A stretch of DNA of 64,000 nucleotides. It comes from Micrasema longulum. Its lineage: Eukaryota; Arthropoda; Insecta; Trichoptera; Brachycentridae. Shown in pieces: positions 20,370 to 31,041 of this stretch. How positions within the stretch are numbered: position 1 is the first letter of the stretch; each line of letters starts with the position of its first letter. The position numbers were made by a program, and so were the translations under genes. The DNA is taken from the NCBI GenBank assembly GCA_022494885.1, contig JAGVSM010003945.1, positions 186,001 to 250,000 on the forward strand. Reading direction: 5' to 3'. The notes beneath the pieces were generated by a model. It was not told the DNA's origin and did not search any database. It saw only the letters and a program-made list of their open reading frames with translations.

Positions 20370-20530
20370 ATTTTTTTTTTTTTTATTCATTTTTTTTTGT
20401 TTTTTTACAATAAACATGATAATAAAACAGAGTATTAAAAAAATAAAGCATAATTACATATCAATGAAGTACATATTAATAGTAAACAAAAAAGTCCCAC
20501 AAAAGCATGTCCTGTTCGTGGGTATACAAG
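20370..20530. repeat. T-rich insertion in the hAT-like element
   Basis: Absent from copy 2 at 52640. It begins with long T runs (20370-20405), then ACAATAAACATGATAATAAA and unique sequence. A reverse-oriented retroposed 3' end with its poly(A) at the left is the simplest reading; the parent is not identified. Confidence 0.45.
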
Positions 20531-21345
20531 AAAATGTTAATAAAGCGCGCCCAGCGCCTGCGGTGAGCCAAGAAACTAGCCGATTATTCCAGCTTATTTT
20601 TTCATACAAATAAGTATACTGTATTTTAAATGTCTTAACCCCAGTACGGGTTTTTTCTGCTAGATTAAACTTGCAGATTACACAAATTATTAGAAGATCC
20701 TTGATTTGGAAAACAGTATTTCGAACATTATTTCTTAAGGGCTATTTTTCTTTGAGATAGTACTTTTGACATAAGACGAAAATTACTTTTATGCGTCATT
20801 TTGCAGGACAAATGCGCTCGACGCGGCCATTTTTAGCACTAATAATTTCTCGAACAATTCGGTCAGTTGATATTTCAATTGAATACCTAATATCGACTGA
20901 ATTCATAATGCTATTTTTTATTTATTTTTAAATTAGTTTTGTATTAAAGGAATGGAAAATATATCGATGTAATATAATCTATCAAGAAGTTAAGTCGCTT
21001 AAGAAGTTAATTTCATGGATGAGAGTTGTTGTATCACACAGAACCTCAGAAAAATATCAATTTATAGTATATTTTACTAACATTAGATTATGTACCTTCT
21101 ATGTAGGTACAAATATATGATATTTTTTTATAGCTTACCTGTAAATAAAATCACCATTCGCCACTGCAAGATGGACCCCGAAATTTGAAGGGAGAATAAG
21201 AGAGCCATCGGAAGACCCCAAAAAAGATGGTCCGAGCCGCTGTGGGGGTAAAAATTGTCTGTAAGCAACAACCGACCGAAAGAAATGAAAGAGGCCTATA
21301 ACCAGCAGTGGAGGACAGAAGACTGAAGAAGAAGAAGACAAAATA

Positions 21346-22100
21346 TAACATAAATGTTAACTTCCCATTGTAATACGGACCCTAATGGTTTTAAATATTT
21401 TTTGGTACTTTAAATTTCACATCTGTGTTTTTAATTGTAATTATTTGTATGGTTAAATAAGTTATTACTCTTTCTGTAAGTTTAAGTGTAAAAGGCATTT
21501 AAATGTATTTATTGCCCAAAGGCAAACACAGAGGAATCAGAATGGTGAACACATTTCCACGATCTTTATTATTTCGAAAGGCGTTTTACGATGCCGATTT
21601 TTAATTAAATATATTTGCGTAATTGTCAGACGTATTTTTTTATTTCGTGAATAATTCAATATTAAGAAATTTGTTTATAACGCTAAAATGTAATTTAACA
21701 AATTTTATCTTGTGTTTTAAAATTAATCGGAGTCACAAAACAAACGTTTTGTATCTAAGCGTCATTGATTTGCACAATAGTTTTCCGTATTACGTGAGGT
21801 TCTCAAGGATAATGAAACTGTAAAAAATAAGGTGTAGGCAAATACTCAGTTCCTCGCGTAGTAATTTTTAACATTGCACAATAAAATACAAATAAAGATA
21901 TTCGATTAAAGAAATAACCATATTTGCGCAACACATGACAAAGTTTATTGTATAGATGACATTGTGTCAATAAATTTAATTATTTCATTAATGAGTTACA
22001 TTCGGATCTTTTACCAGTTTTTTTTTAACATTCGTATCAATCACTGAAATTTATTTGATTAAATTTACTGTTGATTTTTTTATTAATGACAGGGTAACTC
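21346..22100. other. No gene recognised
   Basis: AACTTCCCATTGTAATACGG at 21360-21379 is a single end of the GGGCCC-ended TIR family. The remainder is AT-rich with chance ORFs. Confidence 0.35.
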
Positions 22101-22169
22101 TTTCATCAACTTTTTTTGATAGACCAATAACCACCGAACTCGCAACATGTCAGACTAGTATGTTTTTTA

Positions 22170-22700
22170 ACAGATTAAACTTCTTAATTCTTCTTCTCTG
22201 TCGTTCCTCAGTTCTGAGGGTCTTGATCATCGGTACTCTCACCAGCCATTCCATTGACAAAGCGTCTCCACTCTTCACAGCTCTGCGCCCTCTCCACAGT
22301 TCCATATTGGGTCACCCGTGAGGTTATTTTCTCCTGGTCGGTCCATCAAGCTGCAGCTCTGCCTTTGCTTCTTCGTCCTGGCACACTGCCCGTGATTATT
22401 ATTTTCTCCAGATTTTCTGGGTCACGCCTAGCTATGTGTCCGAAGAACTGCAGCAAACGTTGGTAGCATATGGCCGATAGGCGAACTTTTATGTTGAGTT
22501 CCTCCAGAATTGAGACATTTGTTCTTATGGCTGTCCATGGTATTCTCAGCATTCGACGCCAACACCACATCTCGAAGGCATCTATTCTCTCCTGCTCACG
22601 TGTTTTAATTGTCCACGTTTCTGCGCCATTTAAGAATATTGGGAACACAAGCGTACGCACTATGAACATTTAAGTTTTTTTCTAGATGCCCCGATCTTGC
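22170..22700 (-). pseudogene. RTE-type endonuclease-RT C-terminus
   Basis: The minus-strand frame 22669-22346 reads RIDAFEMWCWRRMLRIPWTA, then IRTNVSILEELNIK, LLQFFGHIARRDPENLEKII and TGSVPGRRSKGRAAA, continuing WTDQEKITR and ends near DPQN, stop. This is the conserved thumb/C-terminal region of insect RTE endonuclease-RTs (AFEMWCWRRMLRI.WT..TN..IL.EL...R....ILxFFGHI.RR). It is the best preserved RTE piece in the window. Upstream of about 22690 similarity stops, so it is 5' truncated. Confidence 0.8.
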
Positions 22701-22914
22701 CAAATTTTGATCAGTCGAATCATGGCATTTTTTGCAATTAGGATGCGTCTTTTGAATTCTGAAGTGCATGCACACTATAATACTATAGAACATAATAAAA
22801 AAAAAAATATTCATAAAAAATAAAAGATATTTTTAGTATTTTTTAGTTTTATTTATTTAAACGCATTGTAGGCATAGTAGTGTATAACAAAGATATATAC
22901 AAATAAAGACAGTC

Positions 22915-23056
22915 ATGTATTTTACACAAAAGTAGCAAAAATGATTTTTAGAAGAAAAATAAAAATAAAAAAGAAGAAAATCATCTTTACATATAACTAT
23001 AAAATTTATGGGTATACCAAACATATATATTACAGTGGAAAGAACAGAAGTGCATT
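22915..23056 (+). repeat. Direct repeat, unit 1 (pair with 23406-23553)
   Basis: Shares ATTTTACACAAAAGTAGCAA, AAATCATCTTTACATAT, TATGGGTATACC and CAGTGGAAAGAACAGAAGTG with 23406-23553 in the same order and orientation. The two units bracket a LINE fragment. Unit sequence is AT-rich and non-coding. Confidence 0.6.
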
Positions 23057-23104
23057 TTTAACTATAAGACACATATAACTATAGCGCCTGAATTACTAAG
23101 CTCA

Positions 23105-23290
23105 ATGAAATTAAATATCCCAACAAGAAACCTCAGACAAAACTTACTCTTTCATACCGATAACCACAGAACTAACTATGGTTTTATTCTCCAATGCATA
23201 GAATTCTTAGGTCTGCCAACAAACATACCTGTCTCGATTTTTTTGATAACAAGTTGTCTTCTTTCAAACGATCAAATTCAATTATAAAAA
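23105..23290 (+). pseudogene. CR1/jockey-like LINE fragment
   Basis: Reads KLNIPTRNLRQNLLFHTDNH and RTNYGF, then out of frame pieces. The pattern (F)NIPTRxxRxxxLFHxxxHRTNYGxNSPxxR is the late part of ORF2; the same block appears at 33245-33400 and 47800-47900. Heavily decayed. Confidence 0.55.
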
Positions 23291-23405
23291 CTCTCTCCCG
23301 CTTCCACTCCCACCAAGTCTACTTTATACCATTGTGTCTTTTTTCCTTTATAATAATTTTCTATCTATAAATCTGTCCCTAAAAATGCCAATTCTACGTC
23401 TATTT

Positions 23406-23553
23406 AAATAAATATGCATTTTACACAAACGTAGCAAAAAATTAAAATAAATTAAGAGTTAGAAAAAAAAATCATCTTTACATATTAGTAAAAAATATAT
23501 GGGTATACATAATAATACATACATATATTGCAGTGGAGAGAACAGAAGTGCAT
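23406..23553 (+). repeat. Direct repeat, unit 2
   Basis: See 22915-23056. About 490 bp separates the unit starts. Confidence 0.6.
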
Positions 23554-23945
23554 AGTTACATTAAAATAATGTTAAAATTAGAAGTTAGAAAAACAATAAT
23601 TTTGAATACAGATATAGGTAAATCAATAAACGGTACACAATTGAAATCAACATATTATTATTTAAATATTTCAATTTAAAAATGGTAAATTTATACACTG
23701 CCTCTTAAAATTCAAAAGTGTTATATTAAATATATCTATATCATTTGCGTGATCATCGAATCAATCGAAGTGGTGAATGGTGAATGAAAACATGTATCTA
23801 GAACAAAAAGTCAAACATTGTATAGATAACCAGACGGTGGAGTTGCCAAGAAGAATAGGGCTAAGTTGGGCTGCTCTCGGCAAGCTAAAGTATATTTTTG
23901 AAGATTAACATGTCCCAGTATAAGTTGACGAATCGTGTATGTGTG
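23554..23945. other. No recognisable feature
   Basis: AT-rich; nothing shared or coding seen. Confidence 0.3.
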
Positions 23946-24132
23946 TCGGCCCTGTGGTGTAATGGTCAGCGCGTTTGCCTACCAAGCAAGAGGTCTCGGG
24001 TTGGATTCCCGACATGGTTGATACGAGATATTTATTTAGAAGGTTGCTTTTTTACAACAGAATATTTCATAGTCCCTGGACTAACCTGAAGCTTAAGACC
24101 GGTTATCTTATCTTCGTGTAATGAAAAATGAT
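23946..24132 (+). repeat. SINE-G copy
   Basis: TCGGCCCTGTGGTGTAATGG, TTTGCCTACCAAGCAAGAGG, GGGTTGGATTCCCGACATGG, then AGAAGGTTGCTTTTTTACAA and CCCTGGACTAACCTGAAGCT. The 3' end stops where an RTE fragment begins. Confidence 0.75.
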
Positions 24133-24169
24133 ACGACATACGGACTAGAAACCATGTCCATGATACAAA

Positions 24170-24545
24170 AAAGTAGCCAGAAACTAAAATGCACGCAACG
24201 ATCCATGGAAAACAGATGCTCGGCGTATGTCTAAGAGACATGATAAGAAACGAAGAAATTAGGCGCTCGGAGTCGTAAATATCGTGGATCGTACTGCAAA
24301 ATTAAAATAGCTGTGGGCAGGACATTCGGCGAGGCAAAATTATGGCAGACACTTAGAATGATAAAGTGGAGACCACGGGCAAACAAATAAAGTGTTGAAA
24401 GGCCACAAAAAAGATGATTCGATGATGTTGCCTCGATGGCCGGTAAAACGTAGATGATAAAAGCGGGTGATAGGAAGGAATAGAGACGTTTGAAAGAGAC
24501 CTTTATCCAGCAGTGGAAAGAACAAGGATTAAGAAAAAGAAGAAG
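24170..24545 (+). pseudogene. RTE-type LINE 3' end
   Basis: Three frames together read MLGVCLRDMIRNEEIRR, VVNIVDRTAKLK, LWAGHSARQ, then KADDRKE-like codons, and end KRPLSSSGKNKD with an AAGAAAAAGAAGAAGG tail. Same family as 19845-21345 and 43765-43862. Confidence 0.65.
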
Positions 24546-24989
24546 GTTATATAAGTAGTAAAATATAAGTGTTTAATTGAGTAGTTAAAAATTAAATATT
24601 AATAGGGGTCAACGCTGAAAATGCTTATGTCAAGTAGTTTAAATGTCAATTTTAACGAAACTCGGAAAAAAACAAAATCCTACGTAATTTCCTAAGTAGG
24701 ACATTATATAAAATCGAAATCCCTTAATAGGTGCGTGTTCTATTATATATTATATCCTTTTCAATAATTGAGTGTTTTCCCATAAAACTAAGTGCAACCC
24801 ATTAGCAAATATTTTAAAATATTTTTCACTAACAGTACACTAATCACATACTTAACTTCCATTATGTGTTATTTATAATTATTATTTTACTCAATACTAA
24901 AATAAGTATTTCCCTAAATTAAATCTAGGAAAAACCTTCAATTAAGTACTTTTGGAGTTTTTGGGGCAGGTATTTGAATATTTAATGAT
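24546..24989. other. No recognisable feature
   Basis: AT-rich spacer with no shared repeat seen. Confidence 0.3.
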
Positions 24990-25210
24990 ATTTTTATTTT
25001 TAAAAAAAATATATAATTGAATAAAAATGAACTACTTTGAACTACGTCACAAGTTCTTTCGAATCAAGCGATGATAGGTTTCCGGTTTCTGGGAAGCCAA
25101 TTCACCGGTCAGAACAACTCATCGACGGCAACTCGTGACGTCACGGGCGGAGTAATTTCAAAGTTACGTAATTTAAAAAAATCATAGCGATCATAATACG
25201 ATACATAAAA
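24990..25210 (+). repeat. M2 fragment
   Basis: ACTACTTTGAACTACGTCAC, GATAGGTTTCCGGTTTCTGG, TCGTGACGTCACGGGCGGAG and AATCATAGCGATCATAATAC match the central half of M2. Confidence 0.6.
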
Positions 25211-25659
25211 ATAATGTTTGTTTTGGCTTTATTTGACAAATATATATTTTATTTAAAACACTTAAAAAATATGCATAAAATTTAAAATTAAAATTTTCCA
25301 TTACTCTAAGGTATAATATTTATGAAACAAAAAATACTTTTTCAAAATTTTAACTATAGCTGCAAATTTTTAACTGTTACTGATGAACAAACAATCGACC
25401 CTAAGATGCTTGACCTTTAAACTTGAAATTTTCCTCGGTGCACTATATTTTTGCTTAAATATGAGCGAATCTCTATAATTTGTATCATAAAAGCTCGTTA
25501 AGGTATCAGCATTTAGTGTCAATTTTGTCAGAAATACTACCCGGAACCTCAGGCATGCCAGACAATCGCCATAACTAGACCACTAAGCAGACTAATCTTC
25601 CCTCAGTTTTTTTTTTAGGATTTTTACCTAACGATAGCCATTGAGTCTAAAATAGTCTT
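25211..25659. other. No recognisable feature
   Basis: AT-rich spacer. Confidence 0.3.
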
Positions 25660-26039
25660 CCAGGGGTGCTATTCTGAATCTTCTCTATCCTCTAGAGAGT
25701 GAATAATTTTGGAATTTTTATTTTTTGCATGCTTTTACATATTTAGTTCTCTAAAACGAAACCCATTTTCAGAAGAAGTGTTTAGGTTTAGATTTTGTCT
25801 AAGGGAAGAGACCATTGCAGGAGACTGCTGCGAGATATTGCATAGATTTATATACTATTAAGCGTGTTGTCCAAAAGTTAAAAACTTAAAATACATGTAT
25901 TTTTTTTTGTTTTGTTTTTGCTATTGTTTTATAATGTACATGGTGCCACTTTACCTTTGTATCCCAGCTCAACATAGAGCTTTTGGCCTCATAGAGTTAG
26001 GTATACGTTATTACTTTTTGGATTATATAAGTATTTGTA

Positions 26040-27473
26040 CAAGGTGGCGCAAAAGTCATCACCCTATCGGAAAATGCCATATTTTTTGCAAATGGCGGCA
26101 AATGTCAGTTTTGCTTTGACACTTGTGAAGTAAACAGATACAAAATAAACCTCAACAAGATATAAAGCGCTGTACTTCTCAAGAACGCGGAAAAATTCTT
26201 TCGATTTTTTTGCGGAATAATTCGTCGGTGGTGTTGGCGCAGCAAGAATTTAGGCGCAGATTTCCTGGTCGGCTGTGGCTGAAGATGGCCCTCAAAGGGC
26301 CCCGAAGTATCGACCAGACGATATGTCGCGCAATTAGGCATCAATCGGCGGTCTTAACATATAATTTTGGTAAAACACTTGAAGATGTACACTTACAAAG
26401 TGCAAACAGTTTATCAGCTGCTAGCCGTTGACCGTTGACCACGTGTAATCACGCTCAAGCCACCTTAAATCTCGACCACGATAAAAACTACTTTTTATTG
26501 AAAATCATCATGGGCGACGAGGCCCATTTCCATCTCTGTGGATATGTGAATAAGCGGAATTATCACTTTTAGAGTACTTAATATTTGCATATAACCCATG
26601 TAGAACCATTACACCAGCTAAAAATTACTGCATGATGTGATGTTTACGCTGGGGGCGTCATCGGGCATATTTTTAATTAAAACGCCGTGGGCCGAACGAC
26701 TACTGTGGACAGCCAGCGCTACAGAGCCATGCTCAACAACTTTCTTCTACCTCAATTGGATGAATTAGAATTGAAAAACACGTGATTCTAACAGGGTGGA
26801 GCAACGACGCATACTGCACGAGCCGCAACCAATATTCTGAGGGCTGCATTTCCGGGTAGCCAAATCTCTCGTTTTGGTGATTTGTACTGGCCGGCAAGAT
26901 CGCCCGATATAACCGTTCCAGTCTTCTTTTTGTGAGGTTTCTTGAAGTTAATAATCTATGTCAACAAGCTTCATTTTCTTTTCTTTTTTTTAAAGGAATA
27001 ACCTTCTAAGCCTCTATTTTGAGACTTGTCAGCAGGTGGAATAGAGGGGATATGGAAGAAGGTAATGAAAAATACACCACAACACCCGGACCAATTGAGA
27101 AAAAATCTTTCTTGGATTTTTTTCTTGCAACTGGCGGGAATCGAGCCCGCAACGCCAGTTTCACAGTTGGCCGTCTAACCAACTTCGCCACGGCACCTGA
27201 ACTGGAAGCCGGCAACTGAAGCTCCCAAAGAGAACGTCCGACAAGAATGCGAAAACCTATCACTGGAAGTTCTGGAAAGAGTGTTGGAAAATGCCATAAA
27301 TCGGACCCGCATGGTCATCAATTCCGGCGGTGACCACTTGGCTGATATCATTTTTATCAAAAAAAAAAATTCATCTAATAAACACAATTCAAAAGCAAAA
27401 CCAATTTTTTTCATTCATAATTATAAATTATTACGGCCAAAGTACATCGGGTGACAACTTTTGCGCCACCTTG
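26040..27473 (+). mobile_element. Mariner element with both ends, degenerate transposase
   Basis: TIRs CAAGGTGGCGCAAAAGT(CA)TCACCC and CAAGGTGGCGCAAAAGT(TG)TCACCC, each directly flanked by TA (26038-26039, 27474-27475). Transposase pieces, plus strand: GKILSIFLRNNSSVVLAQQE and FRRRFPGR (helix-turn-helix), IMGDEAHFHLCGYVNKRN (first catalytic D, as GDEAHFHL), YRAMLNNFLLPQLDELE, QGGATTHTAR (family QQDGAT, second D changed to G), DLYWPARSPDIT (third D region), then after the SINE ENVRQECENLSLEVLERVLE and DHLADIIF. Many stops, so dead. Length fits a full mariner (about 1.2 kb without the SINE). Confidence 0.85.
26970..27199 (-). repeat. SINE-H (tRNA-derived) inside the mariner ORF
   Basis: Minus strand: CAGGTGCCGTGGCGAAGTTG, AACTGTGAAACTGGCGTTGC, GGCTCGATTCCCGCCAGTTG, then CTCAATTGGTCCGGGTGTTG and CAAAATAGAGGCTTAGAAGG with an A-rich tail. 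It splits the codons VNK and PATEAP of the transposase; AAGC occurs at both junctions. A second copy is at 49466-49690. The loop CTGTGAA suggests a tRNA-His-type anticodon GTG, but the stem is imperfect. Confidence 0.8.
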
Positions 27474-27751
27474 TATGAATAAATAAATAAAATTAAATAA
27501 ATATGAACACCTAAAATAAAACAAAATAGTTTTCATTTAGAACATTATTGCGACCTTAATCATTACCGAAAACACTTGATTTAATTTACCAAACCGTGTG
27601 GGTTTTTTTCCGTTTTATACATTTTTTGACGTTTTATACATCATCAGCGTGGCCATTATATGAAGCAAAATGTCGTCGCATTCAAAAACTAAATTTCCCT
27701 TAAATTAACCGCTCTCTAGGGGGTAGAGAAGATTCAAAACACTACCCCTGG

Positions 27752-29468
27752 GTATATTTCACACGCAGAACTGTAGTCACCATTTTGTCTGTACACGAAG
27801 AATAAGTATAATCAAAATATGGTGATTATTAAGTATACATTTAATATGATACGAGACGTCTCCCTAATCCAATATGTAGAAGGTTAGACAATTGAACTTT
27901 GACTTGTTTTTTTGCGACGCAAAACCAATGTCCTCCGTATTTATTACTGTGATATTATATATTTTACATTTTATAAATGTAAATTTTTAATTAAACTCTT
28001 GGCTAATACATGTCATTACTATATTACATTAGCATGTATTTATAACAGTTAAAGATCTGTCGTTATTTAGGATTGTTAAAAAATGAATTATTTATTTATG
28101 TAGATAAAAAAACATTTTTTTTAATAAATGCGATTAACATGAAGGACTTCGACGATGATTTTTCGCTTGATTGATCCGTGTCGGGCTAAATTAATCAAAC
28201 AGTTTAATGCATGAAATTGAACCAAAACTCTAAAAATTCATGTTGCAGACACGATAATATATAAATGGTAAATGATAGAACAAAAAAAGGTGATTATTTT
28301 TTTATTTTTTTTTAAGCATATAAATTGAACGAAAATCTAGGATAACGTATTTTTATAGAACACCTTAAAACTATTGTCAAAACAATAACGCAAAAATGTT
28401 CTTAACTTCCCATAAAACTGTATTTTTTTGTTTTAGTTTAAATTTATCAATGGAATATATTTTATTGTGATGGATTTTTTTTTTGTAAAAATAATAGAAT
28501 ATTTAAATAAAACCTTCGTGTTCTAAACAGGCGTTAAAAATACCTTGAGATTTTCCATCAATATGAATCCCCGAATTACAAAATAAATAGCAGCTGTTTG
28601 TAATGAACACAGAAAGCGCCTTTTGCGGGATTAACACATTTTTGCAATATTATTATCACGTTACCCACATATTGATTTTAATCGCAACAATACGTCAAAC
28701 ATTTTAATGCAGTTTTACATTGTTTTTAGTCCAGTAACATGGTTTTTGTTTAACACATGGAGGTATTACAAAGAATTTGTAAGTTTATTACTTTTGGATC
28801 ATAATGGATCTGATAATAACTATTTTTCTAGATTTTGTGGCTTTGTACATTTTTGCATAACATCCATAAGTATATCATTCAGTCACATACATAGTTTCGT
28901 AAAAGCTCTTATTGTGGATTTTGTCACAAACTGCAACAGCGACGGTAAAATGTGTGTGCGTGCTCTCATAGTGAATTTTATTTAAGTACAATTTCGCCCT
29001 TGAGTAGCGCCTACTAACGTCACTCAACAAAAACATATTTGATTTTATTGCAGTATCTCGATTACGCCCTATTTTTTTTACTGCTACGTGGTTTATTCTT
29101 GGTAGAGACGCGATAATAGCATGAAAAGAGCTGTATATTGCATTGCATGTAATTAAAAAACACGTTACAAGCACAAATTTAGTGGTAAAGTAATGGGTAC
29201 TAATATATTATTAAAATATCGCATATTACGAATACCGACAAAACATGTAAAATGGATTTAGAAAAATTGATTATGTTTTAAAAATCAATATGAATATTGC
29301 GGTGAAATATTTTCATACACAATTTATAAAATGAAATTGTTAAAAAATAGAGACATGTTTGCCCTTGACAATTGTGACGTCGAGATTCATGACGATGTTC
29401 TATTTGAATTTGAACGGTTAAAAACGAAGTTCAAAATTTAAACGAATCACAACGTTAATACGTTAATA
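27752..29468. other. AT-rich, no recognised gene
   Basis: A pair of overlapping ORFs (28707-28985 plus; 28875-29174 minus) has no recognisable domain. No shared repeats seen. Confidence 0.35.
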
Positions 29469-29469
29469 C

Positions 29470-29495
29470 GGCCATTCCCCTAATGGGGAATGGCC
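29470..29495. repeat. Perfect short hairpin
   Basis: GGCCATTCCCC (29470-29480) and GGGGAATGGCC (29485-29495) are exact inverted copies around TAAT. No flanking element identified. Confidence 0.6.
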
Positions 29496-29948
29496 AATCA
29501 ATGAACCGTTTTCACGGGATTTTAAAATTATACATTTGAAAATATTTTTTATGCTGTTAATAAGTTTAAAAAAAAACATTTGTTTACTCGATGATAGACT
29601 CTTATTAATTTGAATTTAAAAAAAAATAGGTTTCCTTGTTGAATTTATTATCTAACGAAATTCCGTCGTGAGTGATGAGAAAACGCTTAAATTATAATAC
29701 AACTGTGAAAAACAGAACATATTGTCGTTTCATTCGTACATACAATTCAATTTATAAAATACCTGATTATAGTAAGCTATTAGTTATATTTCCAAGTACT
29801 TTTTTCGTAACATTCAGTACACAAATAATAGCACTGACAGCTAATTTCGTAGCTATGGAAACGAGTTATAAAGAAATTCGAGCTATGAAAATGTACATAA
29901 ATCTCTTTCTCACGCGAGGCATACTTAAGGTATTTAGTTTTATATGTA

Positions 29949-31039
29949 GGGGAAAGGTGTACAAAATGACATAGGCGGGTAAAATGACATAGTAATCATA
30001 TCTCAGAAACCAAACTCTTGGTCATGTTTGAACCTGCGCAAGAATGAGCACTGGTACGACACATAAATACTCACCAATATTTAGGACGCTTATGGCGACC
30101 ACCCGAGGAGGACGTGTTGCGGGTTACTTTGTGAAACAAAACAATATTTTTGTTGCGCGGACACCAAAGGTATTATTATTATTTTATTTGTATTATTCTA
30201 CAACACAAACTGAAAGGATATATTGTGGCGATGTTAATCTTCATGAAAAAATATTATTTTGTTAAAATTTACTAAGTGCGATGTGATATTTTTTAATGTT
30301 TTTAAAAACTCACGTAGTGGGGCAAAACGACATATGTACCGGTAGGGTAAAATGACATACTATGTCATTTTTCCCCACTTAATAGTTTTTTTTTCTTTAA
30401 AAGAATAATAATGTTTCGCAATTATATGCGTAAATCAGGACATTTGAATACAACTTCAAATATATCAGAGGCTAAAGCTAAAGGTTCAAAAAAACATATC
30501 CTGGAAAGGTGTTAACAGGGTATATGTAAAAAAATGATTATTGATTCAGACACTGAAGACGATGAAGATGACTGCTCATTCATTTATTGTAATGAGTTAT
30601 ATACGAGATCAAAGCCAGGTGAAACATGGTTAAAATGCATAAAGTGTGGAAACTGGGTTCATCTAGAATGTGCTGGTTTAAATGAAAAAAACAAGATTTT
30701 TGTTTGTGAAGTGTGCATTTAATATTTTAATTCTTTAATATTCATAAAAAAAACTCATCAATTCTATTTTTAAAAAGTATTGAATAATAATCCCATATAA
30801 GTATATATCGTATTTCATTATGTACAAAGTATTGGTGGGGCAAAACGGTTTTTTGCAGGATGTTTTTATTTTTGTATGTTTATTTGATAGATTTGTATTT
30901 TTTCCTACAACAACAGTGCTAAGATATTAAAAAATAGTGTACATTTTGAACCAAAGAGGTTTTTTACTAAATATGTTACCAATATATTTTTTTTTCATTT
31001 TACAAAAAAAAATCTATGTCGTTTTGTACACCCTTCCCC
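29949..31039 (+). mobile_element. Pogo-type element, internally deleted
   Basis: Ends GGGGAAAGGTGTACAAAATG and, inverted, GGGGAAGGGTGTACAAAACG are each flanked by TA (29947-29948, 31040-31041). Sub-terminal copies of the end motif recur at 29974-29990 and in a palindromic cluster at 30317-30380 (GTGGGGCAAAACGACATA ... TGTCATTTTTCCCCAC). Only the last transposase domain survives (30534-30722). An ORF at 30044-30265 (starts MSTGTTHKYSPIFR) may be remnant 5' coding sequence; not recognised. At 1.1 kb it is too short to be autonomous. Confidence 0.75.
30534..30722 (+). pseudogene. Pogo transposase C-terminal zinc-finger remnant
   Basis: 62 codons: an acidic start (IIDSDTEDDEDD), then C-S-F-I-Y-C-N-E-L, KPGETWLKCIKCGNWVHLEC and FVCEVCI before the stop. 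The spacing CxxC...CxxC...HxxC...CxxC is the PHD-like finger that ends many insect pogo/Tigger-like transposases. The DDE domain is missing upstream, so this ATG is internal to the original ORF. The finger itself is intact, with no stop or shift. Confidence 0.65.
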
Positions 31040-31041
31040 TA

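Larger units (their letters stand above)
20012..21166. mobile_element. hAT-like non-autonomous element, copy 1
   Basis: Ends CAGGGGCGAACCGTG and CACCATTCGCCACTG are inverted near-copies (CAGxGGCGAA). Flanks are TAAGATGG (20004-20011) and CAAGATGG (21167-21174), an 8-bp duplication with one change, as hAT elements make. The body matches copy 2 (52466-53228) almost throughout but is enlarged by SINE-R at 20068-20238 and a T-rich insertion at about 20370-20530. No transposase ORF. Confidence 0.75.
19845..21345 (+). pseudogene. RTE-type LINE 3' end, split by a hAT-like element
   Basis: 19845-20003 reads SLRDRIRDELIRNRTRIADI, TDRVARLK, stop, KMGRTCC. RTE-like proteins have LRDRIRNEEIRxRT..DI..RI..LKW.WAGH.AR here. 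After the hAT-like insertion the LINE resumes at 21175 with AIGRPQKRWSEP-like codons and GLQPAVEDRR-type end codons, then a GAAGAAGAAGAAG tail, the terminus of this family. Stops and shifts throughout; 5' truncated. Confidence 0.65.
25660..27751. mobile_element. TIR element (CCAGGGGT ends) holding a mariner
   Basis: Left end CCAGGGGTGCTATTCTGAAT, then CTTCTCTATCCTCTAGAGAG; right end (27690-27751) is its inverted near-copy (CCAGGGGTAGTGTTTTGAAT and CTTCTCTACCCCCTAGAGAG on the minus strand). Without the mariner it would be about 650 bp. A block inside it (25925-26015, TATCCCAGCTCAACATAG) recurs inverted at 34265-34365. GGACCAGGGGTGCTATTCTG at 35026-35045 is another end. No transposase recognised. 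Confidence 0.55.

Noticed and set aside
28707..29174. Overlapping ORFs of 92 and 99 codons
   Set aside because: AT-rich, opposite strands, no motifs and no shared copies; consistent with chance.
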